From an uncultured Anaerococcus sp. (GTDB lineage: Bacteria > Bacillota > Clostridia > Tissierellales > Peptoniphilaceae): a stretch of 36,554 nucleotides of DNA. This document shows positions 16,352 through 24,573 of this stretch, piece after piece. The stretch covers positions 1 through 36,554 of the forward strand of contig NZ_CALTUX010000021.1 of assembly GCF_943912825.1 (NCBI RefSeq). The letters are read 5' to 3'. How positions within the stretch are numbered: the first letter of the stretch is position 1; the number at the start of each line of letters is the position of its first letter. The notes below the pieces were generated by a model, which was given only the letters and a program-made list of their open reading frames with translations, did not search any database and had not been told where the DNA came from. Made by a program: the position numbers and the translations under genes.

Positions 16352-17456
16352 TTTTTTTCATATATTTTATAATATAAGGAAAAATATTTGTTTTTATTTA
16401 TTTCTGATTTTGGAATTAGTACTTTGCTTTAGCCTAATAATAATTGGAAATGATGAAAATAAATCTTATGATAATCGTCAAGAAATATATGAAAAAGAGG
16501 AGGAGCTAGGACTTGAAAGTTTATTGAATGATTCATATTTTTTGGCAGATATAAATATTGGAAATCATATTGGGGAATTAGAGGATAATGACCTTATATT
16601 TGCTGAAGTTTTCCGTGTTGATTATATTGATAAGTATGGAAAAGTTGAAAATTTTCAATTAGTACGTGCTAGTGCTAGCTTTTTTAAGAAATACTTTAAA
16701 ATTAATGTTCAAAATAAAAAGGTTTATGTTACAAGTAAATGCAAAACTAGTTTAGAAAATGTTAGTAAACTTTTATCTAGTGATTTAGAAATTGCTGATG
16801 GTTCTAATTTAATTTTTGGTAATAAAAAATATATCACTAATGTAATAGACTATAAGGATAATATACCAACATCTCAGTTTGAAAGTGGTGATATTGATAT
16901 TGATAAGTCTATATTTGTTAAATTTTCTGGAGAAGAAAAAGAAAGATGTGATTTTTCTGTTTTAAAAACAAGTATGGGTTCAAATATAAGTGAAATTTCT
17001 AAAAAAATATCTGCTACTTTAGGTGTAGATTTAAATGCTTATAATTTATTGGCGGAATTTGAAAATGGAGCTACTAGTCAAGCAGCCTATGTTAGATTAT
17101 TTGCATGGGTGGCTATTGTTTCTTTTTTCGTAATAAGTATTGGTACATCAGCTATGGTATTACTTTTTATGGATAATAGAAAGCATAATCTTAGATTATT
17201 CCATATTTTAGGTGCGAGCTTATCTAGAATTAGGATGCAAATTTTTATAGAAATTGCATTAATATATCTAGTAGGAATTGGCTTTAGTTTCATAGTAGCA
17301 TCTTTATTGAGAGAAAATCTATCAAGCCCTTATTATTTAATAAGGTTTGATATATCTTCGCTTATTATGATAGTTGTGTTAACTTTTATACTATTATTAT
17401 TTATAACGGCTATATCTACATCAAATTTACATCTTAAAAATAATAGGGAGGATTAA
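16341..17456 (+). CDS. FtsX/MacB-like membrane protein 2 (bacteriocin-associated permease type)
   Basis: A 371-aa protein with an N-terminal helix (about 15-37), an external domain, and three C-terminal helices around WVAIVSFFVISIGTSAMVLL, IFIEIALIYLVGIGFSFIVA and LIMIVVLTFILLLFITAI. The short loop LRLFHILGASLSRIR after the first of these matches the cytoplasmic coupling segment of FtsX-type permeases (L-x-x-L-G-A-s). It overlaps the upstream gene by 11 bp, with AAGGGG as RBS. Its stop overlaps the ATPase start (TAATG). Bacteriocin-associated integral membrane proteins share this organisation. Confidence 0.8.
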   Translation: MLYDFFHIFYNIRKNICFYLFLILELVLCFSLIIIGNDENKSYDNRQEIYEKEEELGLESLLNDSYFLADINIGNHIGELEDNDLIFAEVFRVDYIDKYGKVENFQLVRASASFFKKYFKINVQNKKVYVTSKCKTSLENVSKLLSSDLEIADGSNLIFGNKKYITNVIDYKDNIPTSQFESGDIDIDKSIFVKFSGEEKERCDFSVLKTSMGSNISEISKKISATLGVDLNAYNLLAEFENGATSQAAYVRLFAWVAIVSFFVISIGTSAMVLLFMDNRKHNLRLFHILGASLSRIRMQIFIEIALIYLVGIGFSFIVASLLRENLSSPYYLIRFDISSLIMIVVLTFILLLFITAISTSNLHLKNNRED

Positions 17457-18136
17457 TGGAAAATATTATTAATCTTACACATATAAGAAAAATTATAAAA
17501 GATGGTTCTAACAATTTAGAAATCCTTAAAAACTTGTCATTAACTGTAAATAGAGGAGATATGGTATCAATAATAGGATCATCTGGTTCAGGTAAGACTA
17601 CTTTGCTTAACATAATAGCAATGCTGGACTCAAAGTATGAGGGTTCATATATATTTGATGGAGAAGAACTCAGTAGTAAATCAGAAAAAGAGTTATTTAA
17701 TTTAAGGTGCAAAAATATAGGATATATATTTCAAGATTTTAAACTTATAGAAGAATTTGATGTAGTTAAAAATGTTGAAATACCCTTAGGATTTTTAGGA
17801 TATAAAAGAAATGATAGGTTGAGATTATCAAAAGAAGCTGTAAAAAAGGTAGGTCTTGAAACAAAGTATAAAACAAAAGTATATAAATTATCAGGAGGAG
17901 AAAGACAGAGAGTTGCAATAGCTAGAGCACTTTCATTTAATCCTAAGATAATATTAGCGGATGAGCCAACAGGAAGTTTAGATAAAAATACTAGTTTAAA
18001 AATAATAGATTTATTACAAGAACTTAATAAAAAATACAATGTAACAATATTATTGGTTAGTCATGATTTGAATATAGCTAAAAAAGCAACTAGAATACTC
18101 AAACTTGAGGGAGGACACCTTAATGAAGAAAAATAA
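17456..18136 (+). CDS. ABC transporter ATP-binding protein, lactococcin-972/MacB type
   Basis: A 226-aa ATPase. Walker A is GSSGSGKTT (about 41-49), the Q-loop is IFQDFKLIEEFDV, the signature is LSGGERQRVAIARAL, and Walker B is IILADEPTGSLD with LLVSHDLNIA as the switch His. The Q-loop and ADEPTGSLD place it in the LolD/MacB/FtsE clade. That clade includes the putative bacteriocin-export ATPases of the lactococcin-972 group. It starts one base into the stop of the permease gene and should energise the two FtsX-like proteins. Confidence 0.93.
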   Translation: MENIINLTHIRKIIKDGSNNLEILKNLSLTVNRGDMVSIIGSSGSGKTTLLNIIAMLDSKYEGSYIFDGEELSSKSEKELFNLRCKNIGYIFQDFKLIEEFDVVKNVEIPLGFLGYKRNDRLRLSKEAVKKVGLETKYKTKVYKLSGGERQRVAIARALSFNPKIILADEPTGSLDKNTSLKIIDLLQELNKKYNVTILLVSHDLNIAKKATRILKLEGGHLNEEK

Positions 18137-18560
18137 AAATATCTTAGTAGTATCTGTATTAATAGTATTAGTAGTTTTTATATTCTTATTGTTATCTAAT
18201 AGAAGCGAGTATAAAAAGCAAGTAGAATTATTCAAGAAAGTTAAAGCTCAAGATATAGAACAATTAATTGAAAGAGATGAAAAGTTTTTATTATATATAG
18301 GAAGAGAAACTTGTCCAGCGTGTAGAGAGTTTGTACCTATACTTCATGATTATTCAAATAATAAAGATATAATTGTATATTATTTAGATTCAACTGAAAC
18401 TGATAAAGATAAGGAGCTTAAGAAATTCAGAGATGATAATAATATAATGTATGTTCCTTCTTTAATGGTTTGTGTAAATAAAAAAATAAATTTTCCTAAG
18501 ATACCAGAAGATGTGGAAAGTTTAGATAGAATACTAAAAGCTACGGGATTTACTAAGTGA
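18123..18560 (+). CDS. Membrane-anchored thioredoxin-like protein (bacteriocin transport accessory type)
   Basis: A 145-aa protein from the ATG at 18123, which has GAGGGAGG ideally placed upstream. A longer frame from TTG 18105 would lie inside the ATPase end and lacks a site. Residues 6-26 are a transmembrane anchor (ILVVSVLIVLVVFIFLLL). The thioredoxin-like fold follows, with redox motif ETCPACREF (CPAC) near residue 67 and the cis-Pro region YVPSLMV. It is oriented so that the redox domain is outside the membrane. Thioredoxin-like accessory proteins are known in class II bacteriocin clusters. Here it could form or isomerise disulfides in the six-Cys peptide (inference). Last gene of the cassette. 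Confidence 0.85.
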   Translation: MKKNKNILVVSVLIVLVVFIFLLLSNRSEYKKQVELFKKVKAQDIEQLIERDEKFLLYIGRETCPACREFVPILHDYSNNKDIIVYYLDSTETDKDKELKKFRDDNNIMYVPSLMVCVNKKINFPKIPEDVESLDRILKATGFTK

Positions 18561-18657
18561 TTTAAAATTTTTTTCTTAAGTTGATGTATTAATCTTATAT
18601 ATCAATATAAAAATTATAATAGATATTTTACTATAATTTTATTTGGATTTAAATACC
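18561..18657. other. Right junction of the cassette
   Basis: About 100 bp of extremely A/T-rich sequence between the thioredoxin-like gene and the second 445-bp repeat. ATAAAAATTATAATAG and CTATAATTTTAT (about 18605-18642) can pair and may end cassette transcription. No insertion-sequence end or recombinase gene is visible. Confidence 0.45.
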
Positions 18658-18667
18658 AAATAAAAAT

Positions 18668-18696
18668 TTGACAAAAATTATATCCTGATGTATTAT
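18668..18696 (+). promoter_or_regulatory. Promoter of the intact T-box transporter operon
   Basis: TTGACA, 17-nt spacer, TATTAT; identical to the upstream copy at 13307-13335. Confidence 0.8.
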
Positions 18697-18700
18697 CTAA

Positions 18701-18953
18701 CTAACAAATAAATGTGATTACAGAAAGACAGTTTATATGAATTATCTTAGAGAAAAGACGGTTGGTGAAAGTCTTATAAGGATTATCTACTTATTCCCTC
18801 TGTATGCAGAATAGCCGAAGATAGTAAGCTATTACGGAAGCTACCGTTATCAGAAGCAAGAAGTTGATAGACTTCTGTTAAGGTAATCTTTTAGATTATA
18901 AACTTAGGTGGTACCACGAATTTACACTCGTCCTATATGGACGGGTTTTTTTA
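18701..18953 (+). promoter_or_regulatory. T-box riboswitch leader of the amino-acid ABC operon
   Basis: Identical to the upstream leader. The T-box AGGTGGTACCACG is at 18906-18918 and the terminator at 18927-18952. Candidate specifier UAC (Tyr) is at 18788-18790. The bulge reads UGGU, which would pair with an ACCA tRNA end (discriminator A). Bacterial tRNA-Tyr has A73 and tRNA-Trp usually G73, so both clues argue against Trp. The specifier loop was placed by eye and is not certain. Confidence 0.93.
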
Positions 18954-18996
18954 TTGGCCAAACCTTAATCTATCAAATAAATTTTAGGAGAAGAAA

Positions 18997-19989
18997 ATGA
19001 AAAACTTACTTAAAAAAATCACAAGCCTAGCCCTTGGAGCAATCTTACTTGCTTCTTGTGGGGCAAAGTCAAATGAAGAAGCAAAAACAGATGCAAAAAG
19101 CGGAGGAAAGCTTACAATTGGCATAGTCCAAATAGCTGACCATCCATCCCTAGATGCTGCAAGAGAAGGCTTTATAGAAAAGCTTGATGAGGCAGGTCTT
19201 GACTATGAATTAGTAGATCATAGGGCAAATGGTGATTTGGCCCTCATTCCTCAATTTGCATCTGATTTAAAAAATAAAAAGGCAGACCTAATCTACACCA
19301 TAGGCACACCAGCAGCTCAGGGTGTGGCCAATGCTATAACTGACCTACCAATCCTATTTTCAGCTGTAACAGACCCTATTGGTGCTGGTCTTGTAGATGA
19401 AAATACCAAGGTTGGGGCAAATATCACAGGGGTAAGCGATTATGTAGAGCCAGGTAAGCTCATAGATGATTTCTTAAAATTATATCCAGAAACAAAGACC
19501 TTTGGTACAATCTATAACACAAACGAGCAAAACTCTGTAGTTCAAATAGAAGCCTTAGAGAAGGCCCTAGATGAAAGAGGCCTAAAGCTTGAAAAACAAG
19601 GGGTTTCAACTATAAACGACATCCCACAAGCCATATCATCCCTAAAGTCTAAGATAGATGCCATGTTTACAGTTACAGATAATGTAGTTGTAAATGCCAT
19701 GCCAGTCCTATCTGAAAATTTAAACAAGGACAAAATCCCATCTATAGCTTGCGATGAGGGGTCAGTAGAAAATGGAGCCCTAATTTCAGAAGGAGTTAAT
19801 TACAAGGATTGTGGCAAAAAGGTCGGTGAGATGGCTGTATCTATCCTAAAGGATGGAAAAGCTATAAAAGATATCCCTTACCAAGATGCTGAGAGCCTAA
19901 AAACTTTGGTAAATAAAAAGACAGCAGAGATCCTAGGACTTGACTTAAATAATGAAGTTCTAAAGGATGCAGAATATATTGAAAAATAA
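18997..19989 (+). CDS. ABC transporter substrate-binding lipoprotein (TrpX/COG2984-like)
   Basis: A 330-aa lipoprotein. The signal peptide ends in lipobox LLASC (Cys21). The mature protein has the two-lobe pattern of COG2984 binding proteins: KLTIGIVQIADHPSLDAARE, LIYTIGTPAAQGVAN, PILFSAVTDPIGAGLV and NITGVSDYV. It is preceded by a T-box and followed by a matching permease and ATPase, the TrpXYZ arrangement predicted to import aromatic amino acids. The T-box here points more to tyrosine than tryptophan. The first 35 codons are duplicated at 13636. Confidence 0.92.
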   Translation: MKNLLKKITSLALGAILLASCGAKSNEEAKTDAKSGGKLTIGIVQIADHPSLDAAREGFIEKLDEAGLDYELVDHRANGDLALIPQFASDLKNKKADLIYTIGTPAAQGVANAITDLPILFSAVTDPIGAGLVDENTKVGANITGVSDYVEPGKLIDDFLKLYPETKTFGTIYNTNEQNSVVQIEALEKALDERGLKLEKQGVSTINDIPQAISSLKSKIDAMFTVTDNVVVNAMPVLSENLNKDKIPSIACDEGSVENGALISEGVNYKDCGKKVGEMAVSILKDGKAIKDIPYQDAESLKTLVNKKTAEILGLDLNNEVLKDAEYIEK

Positions 19990-20003
19990 GAAAGAGAGAA
20001 AAA

Positions 20004-20879
20004 ATGACAGGATTATTAGGGTCCTTGGCCACATCAATAGAGATTGGATTAATCTTTGGAATCTTGGCCATGGGCTATATGCTATCATATAAAATATTAG
20101 AATATTACGACCTATCCCTTGAAGGGTCTTATCCAATGGGAGCTTTCCTCACAGCGGTAATAATTGCAAAAGGCCTAAATCCCCACCTCGGCTTAGTCTT
20201 ATCAAGCATAGGCGGGGGCTTGGCAGGATTTTTGACCTATATCTTATACAAAAAAGTCAAGGTCCAACCCCTCCTAACAGGTATCATTACCCTAACCATC
20301 CTCTATTCCCTAAATTTGAGGATAGGCGGGGCAAGCAACATTCCAATTGCCCAATACCCATCGATTTTTGGATCACTTCCTAAATGGACAGTCCTTCTTG
20401 GCCTTGTAATTATCATAAAGCTTGGCCTAGACTATTTCCTAAGAAGCGAGCAGGGCTATCTCTTAAAGGTCACAGGCAATAATAGAAAGCTTGTCAAATC
20501 CCTAGGAAAGGACCCAGATACTTACGTGGCCTTAGGCCTAATCTTATCCAACGCCCTCATAGGACTTGCTGGAGGACTTATGGCAAATTACCAAGGTTTT
20601 GCAGATATAGGCATGGGGACAGCCATGATTGTAACAGGAATCGCTTCAATTATAATCGGCGATACCCTTGGCAAGAATTCATCAAAGCTTAGGGACACTA
20701 GCAAGGCAATCATAGGTGCCATAATTTATAGGATAATATCAGGTATTGCAATATATTTGGGCTTAAATCCAAACGACCTAAAGCTAATTACAGCCTTAAT
20801 TGTTATAGCCTTCATAGCCTACAATAACTACCTAGCAGGGGCTAAGCATAGAAAGTTGGTAAATAATGTTAGAAATTAG
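20004..20879 (+). CDS. ABC transporter permease (TrpY/COG4120-like)
   Basis: A 291-aa polytopic membrane protein with about eight hydrophobic segments, of the branched-chain/ribose-type permease superfamily. Typical stretches are YYDLSLEGSYPMGAFLTAV near residues 33-51, IGGGLAGFLTYILYK, GNNRKLVKSLGKDP (cytoplasmic coupling loop) and ALIGLAGGLMANYQG. It starts 14 bp after the lipoprotein gene and overlaps the ATPase start by 14 bp. It forms the channel for the amino acid bound by the lipoprotein. Confidence 0.92.
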   Translation: MTGLLGSLATSIEIGLIFGILAMGYMLSYKILEYYDLSLEGSYPMGAFLTAVIIAKGLNPHLGLVLSSIGGGLAGFLTYILYKKVKVQPLLTGIITLTILYSLNLRIGGASNIPIAQYPSIFGSLPKWTVLLGLVIIIKLGLDYFLRSEQGYLLKVTGNNRKLVKSLGKDPDTYVALGLILSNALIGLAGGLMANYQGFADIGMGTAMIVTGIASIIIGDTLGKNSSKLRDTSKAIIGAIIYRIISGIAIYLGLNPNDLKLITALIVIAFIAYNNYLAGAKHRKLVNNVRN

Positions 20880-21627
20880 AAATATTTCAAAGACCTTTAA
20901 CCCAGGCACAGAAGAAGAAAATACCATATTCAAAGACTTCTCCCTCAAGGTAGAAGAAGGGATAGCCACAACAATCATAGGACCAAATGGCTGTGGCAAG
21001 TCAACTTTAATGAGGATAATCTCTGGAGCTCTACCTGTCGATGGGGGGGCAATTTTAATAGATGGGGAAGATGTAACAGGCCTTAGTGAGGAAAAAAGAG
21101 CAGCCTACATCGGCAAGGTAAGCCAAGATCCCAAAGATGGGGTGGCAACCAACCTAGATATTTACGAAAATATGGCCCTATCTCTCAAAAAATCAGGCAA
21201 ATTTACCCTCAAATCCCTAAGGAAAAACGCCGATGAAAAAGAAATCATAGAAAGACTTAAGAGTTTAAATCTAGGACTTGAAGATAAGCTTCACACCAAG
21301 ACTGGACTCTTATCAGGCGGCCAAAGGCAATCCCTAGCCCTCCTTATGGCCACAAATATCAGGCCTAAACTCCTTCTTTTGGACGAGCACACAGCAGCCC
21401 TTGACCCAAAGACAAGTAGAAATGTCATGGATAAGACTAGGAGCCTAATCGACACAGAAAAAATCACCACCCTCTTAATCTCCCACAACCTAAGAGATGT
21501 AGTAAGATATTCCGACAGGATAATCATGCTAAATAAGGGACAAATTGCCCTAGATGTGAGGGCCAAAGATATAAGAGAAGATGAACTTATAAGGTCTTAT
21601 AAGGAAATCCTCGGAGAAAATAATTAG
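20866..21627 (+). CDS. ABC transporter ATP-binding protein (TrpZ/COG1101-like)
   Basis: A 253-aa ATPase. Walker A GPNGCGKST lies near residues 39-47, Q-loop IGKVSQDPKDGVATN near 85-99, signature LSGGQRQSLALLMA, Walker B LLLLDEHTAALDP and switch SHNLRDVVRYSDRI. The Walker B Glu-His (DEH instead of DEP) is characteristic of the COG1101 subgroup. It ends before a bidirectional terminator. It powers the permease upstream. Confidence 0.94.
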   Translation: MLEIRNISKTFNPGTEEENTIFKDFSLKVEEGIATTIIGPNGCGKSTLMRIISGALPVDGGAILIDGEDVTGLSEEKRAAYIGKVSQDPKDGVATNLDIYENMALSLKKSGKFTLKSLRKNADEKEIIERLKSLNLGLEDKLHTKTGLLSGGQRQSLALLMATNIRPKLLLLDEHTAALDPKTSRNVMDKTRSLIDTEKITTLLISHNLRDVVRYSDRIIMLNKGQIALDVRAKDIREDELIRSYKEILGENN

Positions 21628-21677
21628 AAAAACTGGCTAAGCCCTTAATCATTTTGATTAGAGCCTAGCCAGTTTTT
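21628..21677. terminator. Terminator after the T-box transporter operon
   Basis: AAAAACTGGCTA (21628-21639) pairs perfectly with TAGCCAGTTTTT (21666-21677). A strong 12-bp stem ending in T. Confidence 0.88.
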
Positions 21678-21752
21678 ATATAAAGGGGTAAACAATTTAT
21701 CTTATAAAAATAAGTTAAGTCTTGAAATAAAAGGAGGGTTCAAGTTATTTAC

Positions 21753-22547
21753 CTATTTTTTTGAAATTTTTTTATATAGAGCAAATATCGCCATTCCCAA
21801 AATTGCATTTACTACTATAGCGCCACCTGGTTTGATATCAAAATTGTAAGACATGATTATTCCCACCATCATGTAAATTACACCCAGTATAGTAGTTATG
21901 AAAAATGTCTGCTTGTAGGATTTAGCAACTATAAGGGCTGTAGCCACAGGGAGCACTATCAGGCTTGTAACCATCAAAGCTCCGATTATCTTAACAGAAA
22001 GGGCTATTGTTATAGCTGCAAGTAGGGTAAAGACAGCATCAAGGGCTTGAACTTTAACTCCAGAAAGTCTTGCGGTATTTGGATCTATAGCTATAGCCAA
22101 AAGGGCTGAATATCTGCTAACAGAAAGAATTATAACAAAGATAAATACTAGAGAAGTATTTATAATATCAGTGCTTGTAACCGATGAAATCGAACCAAAA
22201 AGATAGGATTCAAAGGAATTTCCGCCTGGTGCAAAATCTGAAAGAATTGCCGCTATACCAAGGCCTGTTGACATTATTACAGCTGTTGCCATATCTCCAT
22301 ATTGTGGGAATTTCTTTCTAATTAATTCAATTAGGAAGGCTGCCAACACACAAATAATAGCAGATCCTAGGAGTGGGTCAAAACCAAGAATTAAACCCAT
22401 ACCAACTCCAGCAAGAGCGGTATGCGATAGGGCATCGCCTATCATAGAAGTCTTCCTATTGACCATGACAATTCCTATAATAGGAATCATAATTGAAAGG
22501 AGGAAGCCTAAAAATAAAGCTTTTCTCATAAATGCAAATTCTAACAT
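21753..22547 (-). CDS. znuB: Metal (zinc) ABC transporter permease
   Basis: A 264-aa membrane protein of the ABC-3 family (ZnuB/AdcB/MntB), with about eight transmembrane segments. Characteristic stretches are MIGDALSHTALAGVGMG near residues 35-51, MSTGLGIAAILS and KIIGALMVTSLIVLPVATA. It overlaps the ATPase gene by 7 bp and ends the operon. Metal identity comes from the neighbouring ZinT; manganese cannot be excluded from the permease itself. Confidence 0.92.
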   Translation of the reverse strand: MLEFAFMRKALFLGFLLSIMIPIIGIVMVNRKTSMIGDALSHTALAGVGMGLILGFDPLLGSAIICVLAAFLIELIRKKFPQYGDMATAVIMSTGLGIAAILSDFAPGGNSFESYLFGSISSVTSTDIINTSLVFIFVIILSVSRYSALLAIAIDPNTARLSGVKVQALDAVFTLLAAITIALSVKIIGALMVTSLIVLPVATALIVAKSYKQTFFITTILGVIYMMVGIIMSYNFDIKPGGAIVVNAILGMAIFALYKKISKK

Positions 22548-23212
22548 TCTATTAGCCTCCCTTCTGACATTTCGTATTTTTTCATATTCAACTTAAGACT
22601 TTCCATTTCCTTTAATTCATGAGTAACCATAACTATAGTAATTGAGAATTTTTCTGAAAGTATGTCTATAGTTTCAAAGAAATTCGACTTACTTTCCTTA
22701 TCAACCCCAGCTGTAGGTTCGTCTAGAATTAGGATTTGGGGATTATTAATCATAGCCTTGGCGATCATAGCTCTTTGAGCAAGGCCGCCAGACAATTCAT
22801 TAACTGGTGTGTTTATATAATCTTCCATACCCATCTTAATAAGGATATCTTTAGCCTTTTGGTAATGGGATTTTTTGGGGATTTTAATAAAGCCAAAATC
22901 CTCATAGAGGTTTAAAGATACAAGCTCTAAACAAGTTATAGGAAAGGATATTTTGTTGACTATATTTATTTGGGGAACATAACCTATATCTTTGTATGAC
23001 TTATAATCTTCGATATTTTTCCCCAAAATTTTAATACTTCCTGTATCTTTCTTTAATTCTCCCAACATCAATTTTATTAAAGTTGACTTACCGCTACCAT
23101 TGCCACCAAGTATAAGTGCCAAATCTCCCATTTCTAGACTAAAATCACAAGATTTTATGACGGGGATTTTATTATAGCCAAAGGTAAGATTTTTTATTTC
23201 TATCGCTTTCAT
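22541..23212 (-). CDS. znuC: Metal (zinc) ABC transporter ATPase
   Basis: A 223-aa ATPase. Walker A GGNGSGKSTLIK (about 36-47), Q-loop IGYVPQINIVNKISFP, signature NELSGGLAQRAMIAKAM, Walker B ILILDEPTAGVD, switch MVTHELKEM. The Q-loop with N-x-x-F-P is typical of ZnuC/MntA-type ATPases. It overlaps the binding-protein gene by 4 bp and the permease by 7 bp. Confidence 0.93.
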   Translation of the reverse strand: MKAIEIKNLTFGYNKIPVIKSCDFSLEMGDLALILGGNGSGKSTLIKLMLGELKKDTGSIKILGKNIEDYKSYKDIGYVPQINIVNKISFPITCLELVSLNLYEDFGFIKIPKKSHYQKAKDILIKMGMEDYINTPVNELSGGLAQRAMIAKAMINNPQILILDEPTAGVDKESKSNFFETIDILSEKFSITIVMVTHELKEMESLKLNMKKYEMSEGRLIEC

Positions 23213-24573
23213 TTTTCCTCCTCGACCATAGAATTGTAGAGATTTTCTAGGTTCATACGCATCAAATCAATGTAATTTTGATCCTTTTCCTTTTGTTCCT
23301 TGCTTAAATATTCCATAGAGGCAAGGGGAGAAACCTTACCGCCAATTTCTTCTGCAAGGGCTTTTGCCTGTTTGGGATTTTGTCCATATTCATAAAAGAC
23401 TGTTGAGATGTGGTGATAATCAGAAAAATCAATTGCCTTTTTTATTGTCTTAAGACTTGGGCTTTCAATACTAGTTAGACCTTGGAGAGGGTACTGGGTT
23501 AAGTCAAAGTCTCTAGCTATATAGGCGTAAGCATAGTGGAGGGTTAGGAAATTTTTCCTTGCCTTATCAAGCTTAGAGAACTTCTCTTTATATTCTGCAT
23601 CTATATCTGTCAACTGATCTACGTATTTTAATTTGTTTTTTCTGTAAAGTCTTTCATTTTCTGGATATTTTTCTACTAGCTTTTCCTGGATTGCATTTAG
23701 GTATCTCTTGGCATTTACAATAGATAGCCAAGAATGGGGATCATAGGTAATCTTATCAAAACCTGATGAGGATCCTTCCATAAGGGATTCTTCCTTGCCT
23801 TCATCTTTTAGGATTCTGCCCTTGCCATCCATGAGATTATATGGCAGCAAATCTTCACTAATCCTATCTGAAATGAAAATCCACTTGCCTCCTTCAGGGA
23901 AGTTGAAAAATACTTCGCCAGATTCATGACCCATTTCAATTCCATAAACCTTGCCTTCCTCTACATCATTGGTAGATTTTTGTGGGACAAGTTCACCTTT
24001 TTGGCTCATAATTTCCTTAGCCTTCTTGACTAAGTCTTTTTGATTAAGGCCCTCATCTTTAATAAAAGCAACTCTCATCACATCTTCATGAGTATGACCG
24101 AAGTCGATTTTATTTTTGCCAGCTTCTACTTCAATTCTTGATAAGTATTGAAAATCACCGATTGCTGCAGCACCCTTATAGGTAATAAGGTCCACAGAAT
24201 CTGAAAGCTTAAGGATATCAAGATTTGGAAGATTTTCCCTAACAGTATCAAGCCAAGGCTCCATATTTGCCCCATTTACAACTAATAAATCACATGAGGC
24301 TAGTTTTTTCATATCCTTTGGACTAGGTTCCCAAATATGGGGATCCTTATCCAAAGGCATAAAGCTTTTAACATTGATAGTATCTCCACCAATCATCTTC
24401 GTAAGGTCATTTACCGGATAAAAGGAAGTGTAAACTAAAGGGGAATCACTAGTTTTTTTAACATCCTTAGAACATCCGCTGACAAGTATTAAGACAAGGA
24501 GCGAAAATACTATTGAAAAATTCTTCTTAATTCTACTAAGATCGAGGGATAGTATCCTATTCAGTAATTTCAT
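23209..24573 (-). CDS. znuA: Zinc-binding lipoprotein ZnuA/AdcA with a ~145-aa insertion
   Basis: A 454-aa solute-binding lipoprotein of cluster A-I (ZnuA). Lipobox VSGC (Cys34). Expected metal ligands are His79 (DPHIWEPSP), His280 (YDPHSW), His346 (LHYAYAY) and acidic Glu395 (FYEYGQN). Between the first two His sites, residues about 131-275 form an unusually large insertion. ZnuA proteins often carry a His-rich loop there, but this one is not His-rich. It contains DFGHTHED (His160, His162), MGHESGEVFFNFPEGGKW and many charged residues, suggesting a folded extra domain. The start overlaps the zinT end by 17 bp, so translation is probably coupled. Confidence 0.9.
   Translation of the reverse strand: MKLLNRILSLDLSRIKKNFSIVFSLLVLILVSGCSKDVKKTSDSPLVYTSFYPVNDLTKMIGGDTINVKSFMPLDKDPHIWEPSPKDMKKLASCDLLVVNGANMEPWLDTVRENLPNLDILKLSDSVDLITYKGAAAIGDFQYLSRIEVEAGKNKIDFGHTHEDVMRVAFIKDEGLNQKDLVKKAKEIMSQKGELVPQKSTNDVEEGKVYGIEMGHESGEVFFNFPEGGKWIFISDRISEDLLPYNLMDGKGRILKDEGKEESLMEGSSSGFDKITYDPHSWLSIVNAKRYLNAIQEKLVEKYPENERLYRKNKLKYVDQLTDIDAEYKEKFSKLDKARKNFLTLHYAYAYIARDFDLTQYPLQGLTSIESPSLKTIKKAIDFSDYHHISTVFYEYGQNPKQAKALAEEIGGKVSPLASMEYLSKEQKEKDQNYIDLMRMNLENLYNSMVEEEK

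Larger units (their letters stand above)
18658..19102 (+). repeat. 445-bp direct repeat, downstream copy
   Basis: Perfect match to 13297-13741. Here the promoter, T-box leader and lipoprotein start lead into an intact transporter operon, so this is the functional copy. Recombination between the copies would delete 5361 bp and leave one complete operon. Confidence 0.97.

Noticed and set aside
18105..18122. TTG start for the thioredoxin-like gene
   Set aside because: It lies inside the ATPase end without RBS; ATG 18123 has GAGGGAGG at proper distance.
13297..19102. Cassette as an insertion-sequence composite transposon
   Set aside because: The flanking repeats are a promoter, T-box and gene start, not insertion sequences; no transposase frame or terminal inverted repeats were found.
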